A DNA stretch of 34,581 nt from NCBI GenBank assembly GCA_964540005.1, contig CAZILN010000348.1, positions 1-34,581 on the forward strand, given 5' to 3'. A program made the translations under genes and the position numbers. Shown piece after piece: positions 15,805-25,900 of the stretch; within the stretch, counting starts at the first letter, position 1, and every line of letters begins with the position of its first letter. The notes under the pieces are model-generated. The model ran no database searches and was not told the DNA's origin. It was given only the letters and a program-made list of their open reading frames with translations. The stretch comes from CAZILN01 sp964540005. Lineage in GTDB: Bacteria > Bacteroidota > Bacteroidia > Bacteroidales > SM23-62.

Positions 15805-18210
15805 CTATTCCCCTCCCGGTTTGAAAACCGAATGATAAACTGCGGCTGCCTGAACTTTCTCCTTTGAGAAGAAATCATCATGGTACTGTTTGTTAATGTA
15901 CAGCTCAGACTGGTTGCAGAAAAAATCACTGGCCGGTATCCCGGACACACCCGTAGGAATAACGGTCTTGGATTTATCCCAGTCATCTGTAGTAAATACA
16001 TGCCTCTCGGAGGCCCCGTGATAAGCCTTAAACTGCGTACCAAAGGAATACGAATAGGGTGCAACCGTAGTGCCACTGCCCCCTACGGAATAGGGTCCTC
16101 GTGTCAATCCGAATACCTTGCTTAATAAATTTACACTGGATAAGGCATGCCCGAAGGTTATTTTGTGTACCTCCCCCCAATGCCACTGATCAGGATCACT
16201 ACTATATCTCTCTGATATCCATGAAACCGCCCCCTGAAAGCTCTTAATAATCATCTTATCAAAATCTTCAGTCTGATCGGTGCTGACATCATCACACCAG
16301 GAAATCTCCTGACCGGCAAGAATCTTTTCGAAAGTGTATTCGGCTATGATATCGGATTTGGTGAAGGTTGTATACAACTCCTCTCCCATCTCATCCTGGA
16401 ACATGTTCTTTACCAGTTCCTCATAGAATACTTCAAAGACGAGGGTAGCGCTGCTTTCAACTGTCATGTTGCAATCCCAGGACTTAAAAATATCAAGGAC
16501 TTCTGTCTCGAGCTCATCCAGATCAGCAGCAGATAAGGCAGTGATTATCCGGTTCTGAAATCCTTCTGCCCATTTGCTGGTCTGGTCAGTCTGTATCTCC
16601 TGAACATCTTCCGCAGATAAAGTACCTTTCTCCCTTATCAGTTCGTCTATCCTGTCATACCTGCACGGGAGTGAGAACCAGGTACTGATGTGATAGGGAA
16701 AGGAAGCCGGGACCGTCTTGTTATTGGCCGAAATGACATAGCCCTTCTCCGGGTTATATATATGAGGCAATTCATCGAAAGGCACCCTTCCTGTCCAGTC
16801 ATAAAGACTGGTATCACCGGGTACCACGAATATGCCTTTGCCTGCATTCCGGATGGGTATCCCTGCACAGGTGTAGAGCCCGATGTTGCCCGCCCGGTCA
16901 CCGTATATTACATTCTGGCTCAGGGTGCTCTGGTGAATGGCAGCAGCTTTGAAATCCTCCCAGTTATTTGCCCTGTCATATTGAAAGAGGGCTATGAATT
17001 CATTGCTTTCACCCATCCCCAGCCACCTCATGGAAATGACATGTTCATCCACACCCTTAAAGCCGGAAATGACCGGGCCGCGATGCGTAAACCTGTTGAC
17101 CCTGGTGACTTCTTCACCTCCCTTGATTCTTATCGTCTCCTCCCTGATCTGCATATCCATCCATTGCCCGTCTAACCTGTACTGGTTGGTATCTTCCGGA
17201 TTAATGGTCTCCAGGTAAAAATCCATATCATCCACCCCCACGTTGGTAAATCCCCAGGCAATGCTGTCATTATGTCCGGCAGCAATGATCGGTGTTCCGG
17301 GTGCCATAACCCCTGTCACATTCAGTCCGCCCTCAACTACCTGGTGCATCTGGTACCATACTCCCGGTGCCAGGTCTATCTGTAGGTGCATGTCATTGGC
17401 AACAATCGGGAACCCGGATTCGGTTTTATCTCCGCTGATGGCCCAGTTATTGCTCCCTGAGAAAATCTCCAGTCCAAGTTCAACTGCCTTTAATGATCCC
17501 TGCAGTATATTATCTTCAAGGACCAGGCCTTCAGTTTCCCCGTAATGATCATAAACCGGAGTCTGTATATCCAGATCAGGCAGCAGCTCCATCATTTTCT
17601 CGTTCCCGACCACCTGTGCGATCTCAAACATGGCAAATTCAGTTCCCCACGGATTTGTGAGTCCCCAGGTAAAATAACCGGTGATGTTGGCAGAATGTTC
17701 AGGTTTCCAGGGTTCCGGCTGGTAGCCTAAGACTGAAAATTCAAAGGGTAATCTGTTGAAATTCTGATCAATGTATGTATTAATACCCTGGCTGTAGGCT
17801 TCAAGGTTTTGCATCATATCAGCCGGAAGCCCCCCGAGCATTTGCTCCGACTTCCTGTCGAAACGAAGTGCGCGGAACAGCTGGTCAGCTGTGATCATGT
17901 CCTCGCCGAAAATCTCTGATAGGCGTCCCTGGGTTACCCTCCTCAGCAGGTCCATCTGCCAGAGGCGGTCCTGGGCAGAGATGTACCCTACGGCCAAATA
18001 CAGGTCGTGTTCATTCTTTGCATAAACATGTGGCACTCCATACTGATCCCTATAGACCTCAACCTGTTCACTCAGGCCGTCAATGACCAGTTCGGCATTG
18101 TAATCAGGGATGGCCCTGTGAGAGATATGCCTGACAAAAATTAATCCGCTTATTACAGCCAGAACAACCAATATCAATAATGCCAGCAGAATTCGTTTTA
18201 GTATTTTCAC
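15805..18210 (-). CDS. Penicillin acylase family (Ntn-hydrolase) protein
   Basis: 801 residues from a GTG start. An N-terminal hydrophobic anchor or signal (residues 7-27) is followed by DIYRDQYGVPH-like sequence of the alpha subunit. The autoprocessing site is clear: GSNNWAISG places the nucleophile Ser253 at the start of the beta subunit, followed by NDMHLQIDLAPGVWYQMH with the conserved Asn/Asp-Met-His block. The family cleaves amide bonds of N-acylated substrates in the periplasm: beta-lactams, N-acyl homoserine lactones or acyl amino acids. The physiological substrate cannot be told. Gene length is normal for the family (about 750-850). It heads towards the response-regulator gene with no bases between stops, and sits 90 bases behind the endonuclease-like gene on the same strand. 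Confidence 0.93.
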   Translation of the reverse strand: MKILKRILLALLILVVLAVISGLIFVRHISHRAIPDYNAELVIDGLSEQVEVYRDQYGVPHVYAKNEHDLYLAVGYISAQDRLWQMDLLRRVTQGRLSEIFGEDMITADQLFRALRFDRKSEQMLGGLPADMMQNLEAYSQGINTYIDQNFNRLPFEFSVLGYQPEPWKPEHSANITGYFTWGLTNPWGTEFAMFEIAQVVGNEKMMELLPDLDIQTPVYDHYGETEGLVLEDNILQGSLKAVELGLEIFSGSNNWAISGDKTESGFPIVANDMHLQIDLAPGVWYQMHQVVEGGLNVTGVMAPGTPIIAAGHNDSIAWGFTNVGVDDMDFYLETINPEDTNQYRLDGQWMDMQIREETIRIKGGEEVTRVNRFTHRGPVISGFKGVDEHVISMRWLGMGESNEFIALFQYDRANNWEDFKAAAIHQSTLSQNVIYGDRAGNIGLYTCAGIPIRNAGKGIFVVPGDTSLYDWTGRVPFDELPHIYNPEKGYVISANNKTVPASFPYHISTWFSLPCRYDRIDELIREKGTLSAEDVQEIQTDQTSKWAEGFQNRIITALSAADLDELETEVLDIFKSWDCNMTVESSATLVFEVFYEELVKNMFQDEMGEELYTTFTKSDIIAEYTFEKILAGQEISWCDDVSTDQTEDFDKMIIKSFQGAVSWISERYSSDPDQWHWGEVHKITFGHALSSVNLLSKVFGLTRGPYSVGGSGTTVAPYSYSFGTQFKAYHGASERHVFTTDDWDKSKTVIPTGVSGIPASDFFCNQSELYINKQYHDDFFSKEKVQAAAVYHSVFKPGGE

Positions 18211-18300
18211 AGCTTTGAATATTAATAATGAATAATCATTTAATTGAATAATTGAGAACCTGTGCAGGCACTCCTTACACTGGGTTTCATATTTAGAATT

Positions 18301-19362
18301 TTAACGATTGCTCCCTTTTAGTTTTACCTTGAGCCTGACCGGGTTGTGATCGGAATTCTCAAAGTTCAGGTGGTCCGTTTTCACAGATAAAAGTTCAATA
18401 TTCGGAGACAGCAGATAATAATCTATCACTGTTGTTGGTGAGGTCACCGGATCATAGGGTTTCAACACCCTCCTGTTTGAGGGGACATCCGGGTCATAGG
18501 CCCATGTCCAGTCCCCGGGCAGATAATTATCTTCAATATATAACAGGCTCAGGGTATCAAAAATATGAGCCGAATATCCAGGTGTAAATCCGGCCGGACA
18601 CTGGTTCCAGTCCCCACCCACCAGCACATAATTGCCCACCTGGTATTCCTTTAAAAGAAATTCCCTTATATATTCCATCTGGTTTTTTCTCAGGCTTCCA
18701 TCATCATATGCCGAATTATGGGTGTTGATTATCAGAAGTTCCTTTCCTCCTGAAACAGGGATTGAGTTTACCGTGAAACAGCGGTCAAGCATGAATACAC
18801 CCATGGGCCAGGAGTAATTACCGGGAAAGGAATGCCGCACCGTCCTTGTGAATGGGAAGCGGCAGAAGCTGGCGATACCGGAAAGGACTTTCCCATAAGG
18901 GTGACTGACCGGTAAAGGGACAAAGAAAACATCGTAGTTTTTACCAAATGAAGAATAGTAATCCTCCAGGAGGCTTCCGATCGCTGCAAACTGGTCACTG
19001 CGATAGGATCTTTTGGATTCCCTGTCTACTTCCTGGAACAACCAGCAGTCGACAGTATCCTGTCCGGATATATAGTCCAGAACAGCTTCAAGGTTTCTCT
19101 GCACCTGGTCCTTCTCCGGCCTGACCTTGTCGCCGCCATCATAGAAAAAATCCATATCCTTATCCAATCCGCAATAACCGATGTTCCAGTCAATACAATT
19201 CAGTTCAATGCTGTCTGACAAAGGGATGTATTCTTCTTGCCCCTCAGAAAGCAGGGTGATTTCATCCGGTCGATAATCAGTGATGCTGGCATAAGCCAGG
19301 AAGATAATGAATCCGAAGACCAGGACCATCACCAGGATACCAAGATAGTTGATAAGTCTCAT
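18301..19362 (-). CDS. Endonuclease/exonuclease/phosphatase family protein, membrane-anchored
   Basis: 353 residues. A membrane segment at 6-25 is followed by the EEP fold: DWNIGYCG with Asn60, the EVDRESKR segment with the metal-binding Glu, INTHNSAYDD, GGDWNQCP with the Asp-x-Asn pair, and the C-terminal NSDHNPVRLKV with the catalytic Asp-His. All key residues look present. The family includes DNase I-like nucleases, sphingomyelinases and inositol phosphatases. Membrane anchoring with an external domain points to an exported phosphodiesterase or phosphatase, but the substrate is unknown. It lies on the same strand between lysoplasmalogenase and penicillin acylase genes. A lipid-related role for this group is possible but only an inference. 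Confidence 0.88.
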   Translation of the reverse strand: MRLINYLGILVMVLVFGFIIFLAYASITDYRPDEITLLSEGQEEYIPLSDSIELNCIDWNIGYCGLDKDMDFFYDGGDKVRPEKDQVQRNLEAVLDYISGQDTVDCWLFQEVDRESKRSYRSDQFAAIGSLLEDYYSSFGKNYDVFFVPLPVSHPYGKVLSGIASFCRFPFTRTVRHSFPGNYSWPMGVFMLDRCFTVNSIPVSGGKELLIINTHNSAYDDGSLRKNQMEYIREFLLKEYQVGNYVLVGGDWNQCPAGFTPGYSAHIFDTLSLLYIEDNYLPGDWTWAYDPDVPSNRRVLKPYDPVTSPTTVIDYYLLSPNIELLSVKTDHLNFENSDHNPVRLKVKLKGSNR

Positions 19363-19410
19363 TGAAATTTACTGGTAAATTAACGTGCCTTGATCACACA
19401 TCTAAATTAA

Positions 19411-20094
19411 TCATTTTAATGATATGGAATATTGTTTCAGGCAGCCTGTGATTATCAGGTATTGTGCGGTGATATAGGTGGTCATAATCGCTATCCTGGC
19501 CAGGCTGAAGCTTAGTTTAAAATTATTTATGGCTATCATTGAATCGGATAGCACGAATAACATGGCTCCAATAAGTACCAGCAGGTAACTCAGGCGGTTG
19601 ACCTTCTCTTTCCTGTTCATTGCAGCAGAAAGCATTGTAAGGATAACAATGGCGTAAACAAGGACAGGAATCCTCATATCCTCAAGGCCTTCCCATAAAT
19701 AAAATAACAGTCCTGTTCCAAAAGCAATAACCGGTAACAGCAGCCAGGCGCCTGGACCAAAAATGACCTTGTTCTTTCCGGGAGTTGTTAAAAAAGCGAT
19801 CAGGTACATCAGCTGCGCTGCCAGGAATGAACCCAGTCCTGCCAGGAAAAATGTGTCCTTAAAAGAGGTGAACTGCAAAAGCACATCCCCTCCCCACGAG
19901 AATACCAGGGCTGCCATGATCATCCTGTGGAACACGGTTACAGATTGTCGGATGTAGCTGAAGTAGATCAGGAAAAGGATGGGAATTATAAGTGCCTTGA
20001 CAATTATCCCCGGCCACTGCCAGCTTATGGTTTCGAGGGCAATAAATACTATGCCGGTGGCAAAATAGAGAGTGCTGAGGGTTCTGAATTTCAT
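19411..20094 (-). CDS. Lysoplasmalogenase (YhhN/TMEM86 family)
   Basis: 227 residues and about eight membrane helices. The pattern IVKALIIPILFLIYF near residue 32, FSWGGDVLLQF, and the later LSDSMIAINNF with the conserved Ser-Asp match the YhhN family. Members hydrolyse the vinyl-ether bond of lysoplasmalogens, and the acidic residues in the SWGGD and SDS motifs are the conserved ones. Plasmalogens occur mainly in anaerobic bacteria, which fits the Rnf complex in the same window. It is probably the first gene of the minus-strand group with the EEP and acylase genes (48- and 90-base gaps). Confidence 0.87.
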   Translation of the reverse strand: MKFRTLSTLYFATGIVFIALETISWQWPGIIVKALIIPILFLIYFSYIRQSVTVFHRMIMAALVFSWGGDVLLQFTSFKDTFFLAGLGSFLAAQLMYLIAFLTTPGKNKVIFGPGAWLLLPVIAFGTGLLFYLWEGLEDMRIPVLVYAIVILTMLSAAMNRKEKVNRLSYLLVLIGAMLFVLSDSMIAINNFKLSFSLARIAIMTTYITAQYLIITGCLKQYSISLK

Positions 20095-20199
20095 AATGCC
20101 TGCTTTTATTTATCGAGCTTGGATGCTTAGGGTATCAAACCGATAATTTAATTATTTTTTTTCTATCTTGGATAACTAATTCCTAATCATCTTCACCTT

Positions 20200-21540
20200 A
20201 TGAAACGACACATACTTCTGATACTGGCAATCTTGCTGGTAATCCCGGTAAATATTCTGGCACAGGAAGAAGATACTGTCAAAGTAACCAAAACAGGGTT
20301 CATTCCGGGAGGTACACCAGCAGTGGCCTATGACTCCGACCTCGGGTTTCTCTATGGTGCGATCATAAACCTTTATTTCTACGGGGATGGTACCCGGTAC
20401 CCGAAGTATGATCACTCAATCTACATGGAAGTATCAAGGACAACCAAAGGCAGCAATAAATACGAACTCAGGTATGATTCTGACAGGCTGATCAAGGGTA
20501 TCAGAACACTGGGGTCAATTAGTTACCTGACGGAACAGTCACTGGATTTTTATGGCTTTAATGGTTATGAGGCTTTTTATAATCCTGATTATGAGAAAGA
20601 GGAAGTTGGTAATACAAATTATTATTCAAGAATGTTTTACCGCCAGGACAGGAAAATGTTACGCCTTCGGGCCGATTTTACCGGGGATATTATTGAAAAT
20701 AAACTTAAATGGTTCGGTGGTCTCGAATTCTATGACAACAAAATGGATACGGTAGATATAGACAAATTAAACAGTGGAAAGGATCCGGCAGATCAGCTGC
20801 CGGGAGTAGGGGGCGGATTGTTCGGACGGTATGCCTATGACTGGGGCATTCTGCCATCGATCAACGGTGGCAAACATACACTTATCAAGGCCGGTGTGAT
20901 ATATGACACCCGTGACAATGAACCGAATCCCATGAAAGGGATGTGGACAGAAGCACAACTGGTAATTGCCCCTTCCTTCCTCAGTGATCAGGAAATGAGT
21001 TATACTAAACTGATACTGACCCACCGTCAGTACTTTACACTGATACCGCGTAATCTGAACCTTGTCTACCGGCTGAGTTACCAGAAAAAGCTATCCGGTG
21101 ATATCCCCTATTATATGATGCCCTTTATCTTTAACAGTCCGCCAAACTGGACCCGTGATGGATTAGGTGGCTCGGAAACTGTAAGGGGTATGCTGAGAAA
21201 CCGTGTCGTCGGTGAGGATTACCTGTACGGCAATATTGAAACCCGGTGGAAATTCATCCATTTCGATCTGTGGAAATGGAACGTTTACCTGGCCCTGAAT
21301 GCCTTCCTTGACGGCGGTCTGGTTACCGGTAAATATGAATTGGACCTGACGGGTGTGCCTCCTGAAGATCGGGCTATATTCTTTCCTGCTGATGAAAAAG
21401 AGGCGCTGCACCTGGGAGCCGGTGGAGGTTTTCGTATTGCACTCAACCAGAACTTCATTATAGCCTTTGATGTAGGACGGGCACTTGACGAGAGAGACGG
21501 ACGTATGGGATATTATGTCGGGCTCGATTACCTGTTTTAA
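20200..21540 (+). CDS. BamA/TamA-family outer-membrane beta-barrel protein
   Basis: 446 residues with a signal peptide (basic start, hydrophobic core, cleavage after LAQ at about residue 22). There are no POTRA repeats: the protein is essentially only the barrel of the Omp85 (surface antigen D15) type, with alternating hydrophobic strands, the GIRTLGSISYLTEQSLDFYGFNGYE-like region and the GLGGSETVRG segment. The latter resembles the conserved Arg-containing loop-6 motif of the superfamily. The C-terminus YYVGLDYLF has the terminal aromatic residue of barrel substrates. Its role could be in outer-membrane assembly or in holding a surface lipoprotein, and the lack of POTRA domains leaves this open. 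It is transcribed alone, converging on the next gene with 25 bases between. Confidence 0.85.
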   Translation: MKRHILLILAILLVIPVNILAQEEDTVKVTKTGFIPGGTPAVAYDSDLGFLYGAIINLYFYGDGTRYPKYDHSIYMEVSRTTKGSNKYELRYDSDRLIKGIRTLGSISYLTEQSLDFYGFNGYEAFYNPDYEKEEVGNTNYYSRMFYRQDRKMLRLRADFTGDIIENKLKWFGGLEFYDNKMDTVDIDKLNSGKDPADQLPGVGGGLFGRYAYDWGILPSINGGKHTLIKAGVIYDTRDNEPNPMKGMWTEAQLVIAPSFLSDQEMSYTKLILTHRQYFTLIPRNLNLVYRLSYQKKLSGDIPYYMMPFIFNSPPNWTRDGLGGSETVRGMLRNRVVGEDYLYGNIETRWKFIHFDLWKWNVYLALNAFLDGGLVTGKYELDLTGVPPEDRAIFFPADEKEALHLGAGGGFRIALNQNFIIAFDVGRALDERDGRMGYYVGLDYLF

Positions 21541-21565
21541 ACAGGATACATTTTACCGGAAAGAT

Positions 21566-22249
21566 TCATCTTACCAATCCCTCTTCCCTGACCTCCTTAA
21601 TTACCTCATCCCTGTTGACAACGGATGAGGATTTCAGTTCATTGTACCACCGCTTAAGCTCCTGAGAGTCGGCCAGGTCATAGCTGAGGGTAATCAGGTA
21701 AAGATACAGGGTGCCGAAAACCGGGGAGTAATTGTCGTTCCTGTCATTTAATATTCTCTTGAAATGCGACAGGGCCTCTTCAGGGCGGCCGGCTTCATAT
21801 AGGCTGAGCCCCTCGCCTATCTGCCTGTTAATCTCCGCATCGAGGCATATATATTTCAGTGAAATGCAGTCTCCTTCACAATCCTCCACAAGATTAAGGA
21901 ACCTGATATCCCCGCTGATCTCAGGGAAATGCATCACAAAACTGCGGCGCTCACCGATGGACTTGAAGCGGTAGGTCTCAGGACAGGCAGGAAGATTTCC
22001 CATCTCGAGCAACTTGTACCTTTCTTCACCAAGTGAATTTGTGAGGAAGGTGTTTTCACTGATGCAAAATCTGCCCCCAAGGCGTTTGTTCTCAAAGGTA
22101 AAATAAAGAAGTGTCCGGCCCCCTGTGAACTCTATTTTGTCGAGTTCGAGTGTTTCATGGCTTGATAATCCTACATTAGGTTTATCCAGTGTTTGTGAGC
22201 TGGCTATTACGGGGACAAGGCATACAAAGAAGACCAGGAATATTCGCAT
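21566..22249 (-). CDS. Secreted hypothetical protein with helical C-terminal half
   Basis: About 227 residues from the ATG at 22249. A GTG two codons earlier, overlapping the preceding stop, is an alternative. A signal peptide (residues 1-18) is followed by a beta-rich part with TLLYFTFENKRLGGRFCISENTF and conserved-looking Cys residues. The second half, from about residue 140 (INRQIGEGLSLYEAGRPEEALSHFKRIL), looks like one or two TPR-type helical hairpins. I do not recognise the family and assign no function. It follows the P-loop kinase gene with essentially no gap, so the two are probably in one transcript with the GH65 gene upstream. Confidence 0.7.
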   Translation of the reverse strand: MRIFLVFFVCLVPVIASSQTLDKPNVGLSSHETLELDKIEFTGGRTLLYFTFENKRLGGRFCISENTFLTNSLGEERYKLLEMGNLPACPETYRFKSIGERRSFVMHFPEISGDIRFLNLVEDCEGDCISLKYICLDAEINRQIGEGLSLYEAGRPEEALSHFKRILNDRNDNYSPVFGTLYLYLITLSYDLADSQELKRWYNELKSSSVVNRDEVIKEVREEGLVR

Positions 22250-22254
22250 CTTCA

Positions 22255-22944
22255 CTATATATTGTCAAACAGGCATTTGAAACGGGAATCTTCAGGATCG
22301 GCCGGCTCCACATCATAATTTTTATTGACAATAAGATCCGCCATGGGCTTCAGGGACAACACGTTGATATGTTCCTGTTCCAGTACTTGCTGCCGGAAAT
22401 CATCCATGGGTTCCTTACTGCGGATGATCTGCGTCATCTTGGTTTCATGGTAGGTAAGGTCTATGAATACTCTCAGGTCGATACCTTTGGTTTTGATGGC
22501 ATACAGGCCATCCACAACAAGCAGGTCAACTTTCTGGAAATCAGTTATAAGTTTATCTACCATATTAGGTATGATGTCGATACAGGGCATCATTGCCTCC
22601 CGGTTTTCCTTATACTCCCTGATATTCTGGTGGATAAGGTTCCAGTCATATTCCTTAATGCCAACACTTTTTATGCCATGTGTTCGCCTCCATTCATACC
22701 TGAGCAAGGGCGGTACCTTATAATAATTATCGGTATGAATCACCTTTACGCGAATGAGTTCTTCTTTCAGCAATTTTGCCAGGGAATGGGAAAGTTCGGA
22801 TTTCCCTGCACCTGATTCTCCGGAAATGGCCACTATGTACTTATATCCTTTGGGCTTTCTTCCAAGATCTGCCATCATGCACTTCTTGATCGAAGCTGCA
22901 GCCGTTTTATGAGTATCCTGAATCAGTAATACATCGCCAAGCAT
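22255..22944 (-). CDS. Uridine kinase-like P-loop kinase
   Basis: 229 residues from the ATG at 22944. The Walker A motif GESGAGKS is at residues 42-49, after a 35-residue N-terminal extension. VIHTDNYYKVPPL gives the Asp-Asn-Tyr-Tyr block typical of uridine kinase/phosphoribulokinase enzymes, and LLVVDGLYAIK is the Walker B-like strand. VFIDLTYHETKMTQIIRSKEP holds the arginines expected in the lid region. The fold is well supported, but the phosphate acceptor is not: it could be a nucleoside, a sugar or another small alcohol. It lies 46 bases downstream of the GH65 fusion on the same strand, so a role in sugar or nucleotide supply for trehalose turnover is possible but only an inference. Confidence 0.83.
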   Translation of the reverse strand: MLGDVLLIQDTHKTAAASIKKCMMADLGRKPKGYKYIVAISGESGAGKSELSHSLAKLLKEELIRVKVIHTDNYYKVPPLLRYEWRRTHGIKSVGIKEYDWNLIHQNIREYKENREAMMPCIDIIPNMVDKLITDFQKVDLLVVDGLYAIKTKGIDLRVFIDLTYHETKMTQIIRSKEPMDDFRQQVLEQEHINVLSLKPMADLIVNKNYDVEPADPEDSRFKCLFDNI

Positions 22945-22990
22945 AACACTCAATATTATAGTTTTTTAGGATTCACCAAAAATTAGTTTT

Positions 22991-25900
22991 TCACAAATCG
23001 ATCTCAAGGGGGTGGTCCCTGCCCGTTTTATACATCGTCCCGTTGATCTCAACATCCACTGTATCAATATTATCGCAGGATAATTTCAGTTTGGAGGATG
23101 AAATTTCAAAGGTGTAATAATTTTTTCTGAATGCAAAACCGAATGCTACTTTCTTCCATTTATCTGTCATATTCGGTCTAATCCTTAAATTTTCCGTATG
23201 CAGGTTGATCCCGGCAATGGAATTAATGATGTACATCAGGGTGCCCGCCATTACCCCGGCATGGATACCCTCTCCTGTGGTACCCCCCTGGATATCAATG
23301 AAATCACTTTCCAGGGCTTCCATATACATTTTCCAAGCCAGCTGAGGTTTGCCGATCTGGCTTGCCAGGCTGGCGTGTACTATGGTGCTGAGGGTAGATC
23401 CGTGTGAACACCGCTTGATGTAGTAATCGAAATTGCGTTCAAGCAGGTCCGGGACCGGTTTATAACCAAGTTCTTTAAGTATGTCCATAACTATTTCCCT
23501 GTCAAGGGTATAAAAACACATCAGTGTGTCAGGTTGTTTGGCCAGTTTGTAGTCATCCGGGGATTTCCCCTCTGCCTTCAGGATGCGGTCAAGGCGGTGG
23601 ATGTTTTCATATTTCGCCCGGTAAGCTTCCCAGTCAAGTTCCTCCAGGTCAAAATACCCGTCGAACTGTGAAATGATACCCTCGTCTGAAATAACCAGCA
23701 TGAGTTTGCCGGCAATTTCTTTCCATTCCGATAATTCGCTTTCCCCTAATGATATGCTGTCCATAATTCCCCCCAGCGCTCCGTCCCCATATTCATCAAC
23801 CAGCCGGAATGCCTTGCGCAACAACCAGGCAACCATGATATTGGTATAGGCATTATCCCGCAATCCACCTTCGCTGGCACCCGGATAGGATTCATGGAAT
23901 TCATCAGGTCCCATCACCTTATCTATACTGTAACGCCCGTTTTTATTCAGGGATGTTTTACTGATCCAGAACCGGCAGATCTCAAAAAAGATCTCTCCCC
24001 CCTTACCGCAGATAAAATCATCATCTGCAGCTGTCCAGTAATACTGCCATATATTATAAGCTATAGCGATGGATATGTGCCGCTGCAGGGAACTGTAATC
24101 ATCCCCCCATTCTCCGGAAACGGGGTTCAGGTGTACTATCTGGGTTTCTTCGCGTCCGTCGCTTCCGCTCTGCCAGGGATACATAGCACCACTATAACCG
24201 TATTGGGAGGCATATTCCCTGGCCTTGTCAAGCCTGGGGTAGCGGTACTGAAGTACTGCACGGCTGACCTCAGGCAGGTGAATACTATAGAAGGGTAATA
24301 TGTAAAGCTCGTCCCAGAATATATGTCCGCGGTAAGCCTCCCCGTGCAGTCCCCTGGGGGGTATTCCGAAATCGAGCCTTGAATTATGCGCAGATGTGGT
24401 AACCATTAGGTGGTAAATATGCATCCTCACAAGTTTCTGGGCATAGCGGTCCCCTTCTATGCATATATCTGTTTTATTCCATAGATCATCCCATGCCTCC
24501 CGGCTCGCTATTTTAATTTCAGAAAAACCACCCGCTGAGTCTGCTTTTGACCTGACGGCATCCAGCAGGTCCCCTCCCTCATCATTAATTGAATTTTTTA
24601 TGCATACCAGTTTTTCCAGCCTGATTACCTGGTTCTGCTCCACCTCTATACTGAATGATGCCTCTGCATATGCCGGTTCCTGTTTGATGCTTATCTCAGG
24701 AGATCTCTTTTCATCATCAGCATAAACATCTATTCTGGCCGCCTCAGCAATACTTATCCCCGATTGATTGGTTCTGACCAGCACCCAGATCAGGTTATCC
24801 CGGCCCCCTTGGGATACCGGTTCCAGGTGATGCTGGTCGAGCTGCCTGTATCGTTCCACACCCTCATTGATGATCGCCCCGTTAAGGCCGGTTTTTAAAA
24901 CTATTGATCCGGAATAATTTAATGGACTTATGCTGTATGATATGGCAGCCATCTGAGGGTCTGCCATGCTTGCAATACGCTCGGACCTGATGAGTGTCTG
25001 CCGGCCATCTTTGTCTTCTATCGTAATCTCCTTACATAAGACGCCATTACGAAAATCAAGCCTCCGGCTGATGGTGAGAATCCGGTCCGTGTTCGGTTCA
25101 AACCACTTTCCCCCTTCGGGTTTAAATGTTACGGGCAGCCAGTTGGGACAATTAACAAAATCCTCATTCTCAATATCCCGTCCGGCTACCTTGGAAACAC
25201 GCCTGTTATACAGACCGGCCATATAGGTGCCGGGGTAATTGAATGTACCGGCCCGGGTTTCTTCCATGGCCCCTCTTGTTCCGAAATACCCGTTACCGGT
25301 TGTCAGCAGGGCTTCCCTGCTCTTTTCCTTATCCGTATCATAATCATGAAAAGAGATGCTCCATTTCTCCCGCTCCAGTCCATGCACAAACCAGTCATTG
25401 ATCCCAGCCAGTCCCCCAATTTCTTCCAGGTCCTCCACCACTATATCGGCCCCGTTGATCTTCAGTTCATGCTGGTTGCCTTCCCTGGCCACGCCCAGTG
25501 TCAGGCCAAAGCCACCCTTTCGTCCGGCCTGCACGCCGCTTACCGCATCTTCAACAACCACGGAACTTTCGTATTCAACGCCCAGGTTGTCACAGGCCGT
25601 AGTGAAAATATCGGGTTCCGGCTTCCCCTTCAAACCTATCTCTGCTGAAACGACCCCGTCTACACGAGTCTCAAAATATTCCATGAGTCCGGCAGTCTCA
25701 AGCACCTGTTCACAGTTCTTACTCGACGAAGCCACCCCTATCCTGATACCGGCTTTTTTCAGGTCTTTTATCAGCTGAACCGTGGAATCATACACCTCCA
25801 CTCCGTCCCTTTCAAGTACGGAATTAAAGAACTCATTCTTTTTATTACCCAGTCCGCATACTGTTTCCTTATCCGGCGGATCGGAAGCATCCCCGAATGG

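Noticed and set aside
22951..22980. Promoter-like TTTG and TAATATTG pair on the minus strand before the P-loop kinase gene
   Set aside because: The spacing fits, but the transcript would start at or past the ATG at 22944, and the gene is probably read through from the GH65 gene 46 bases upstream.
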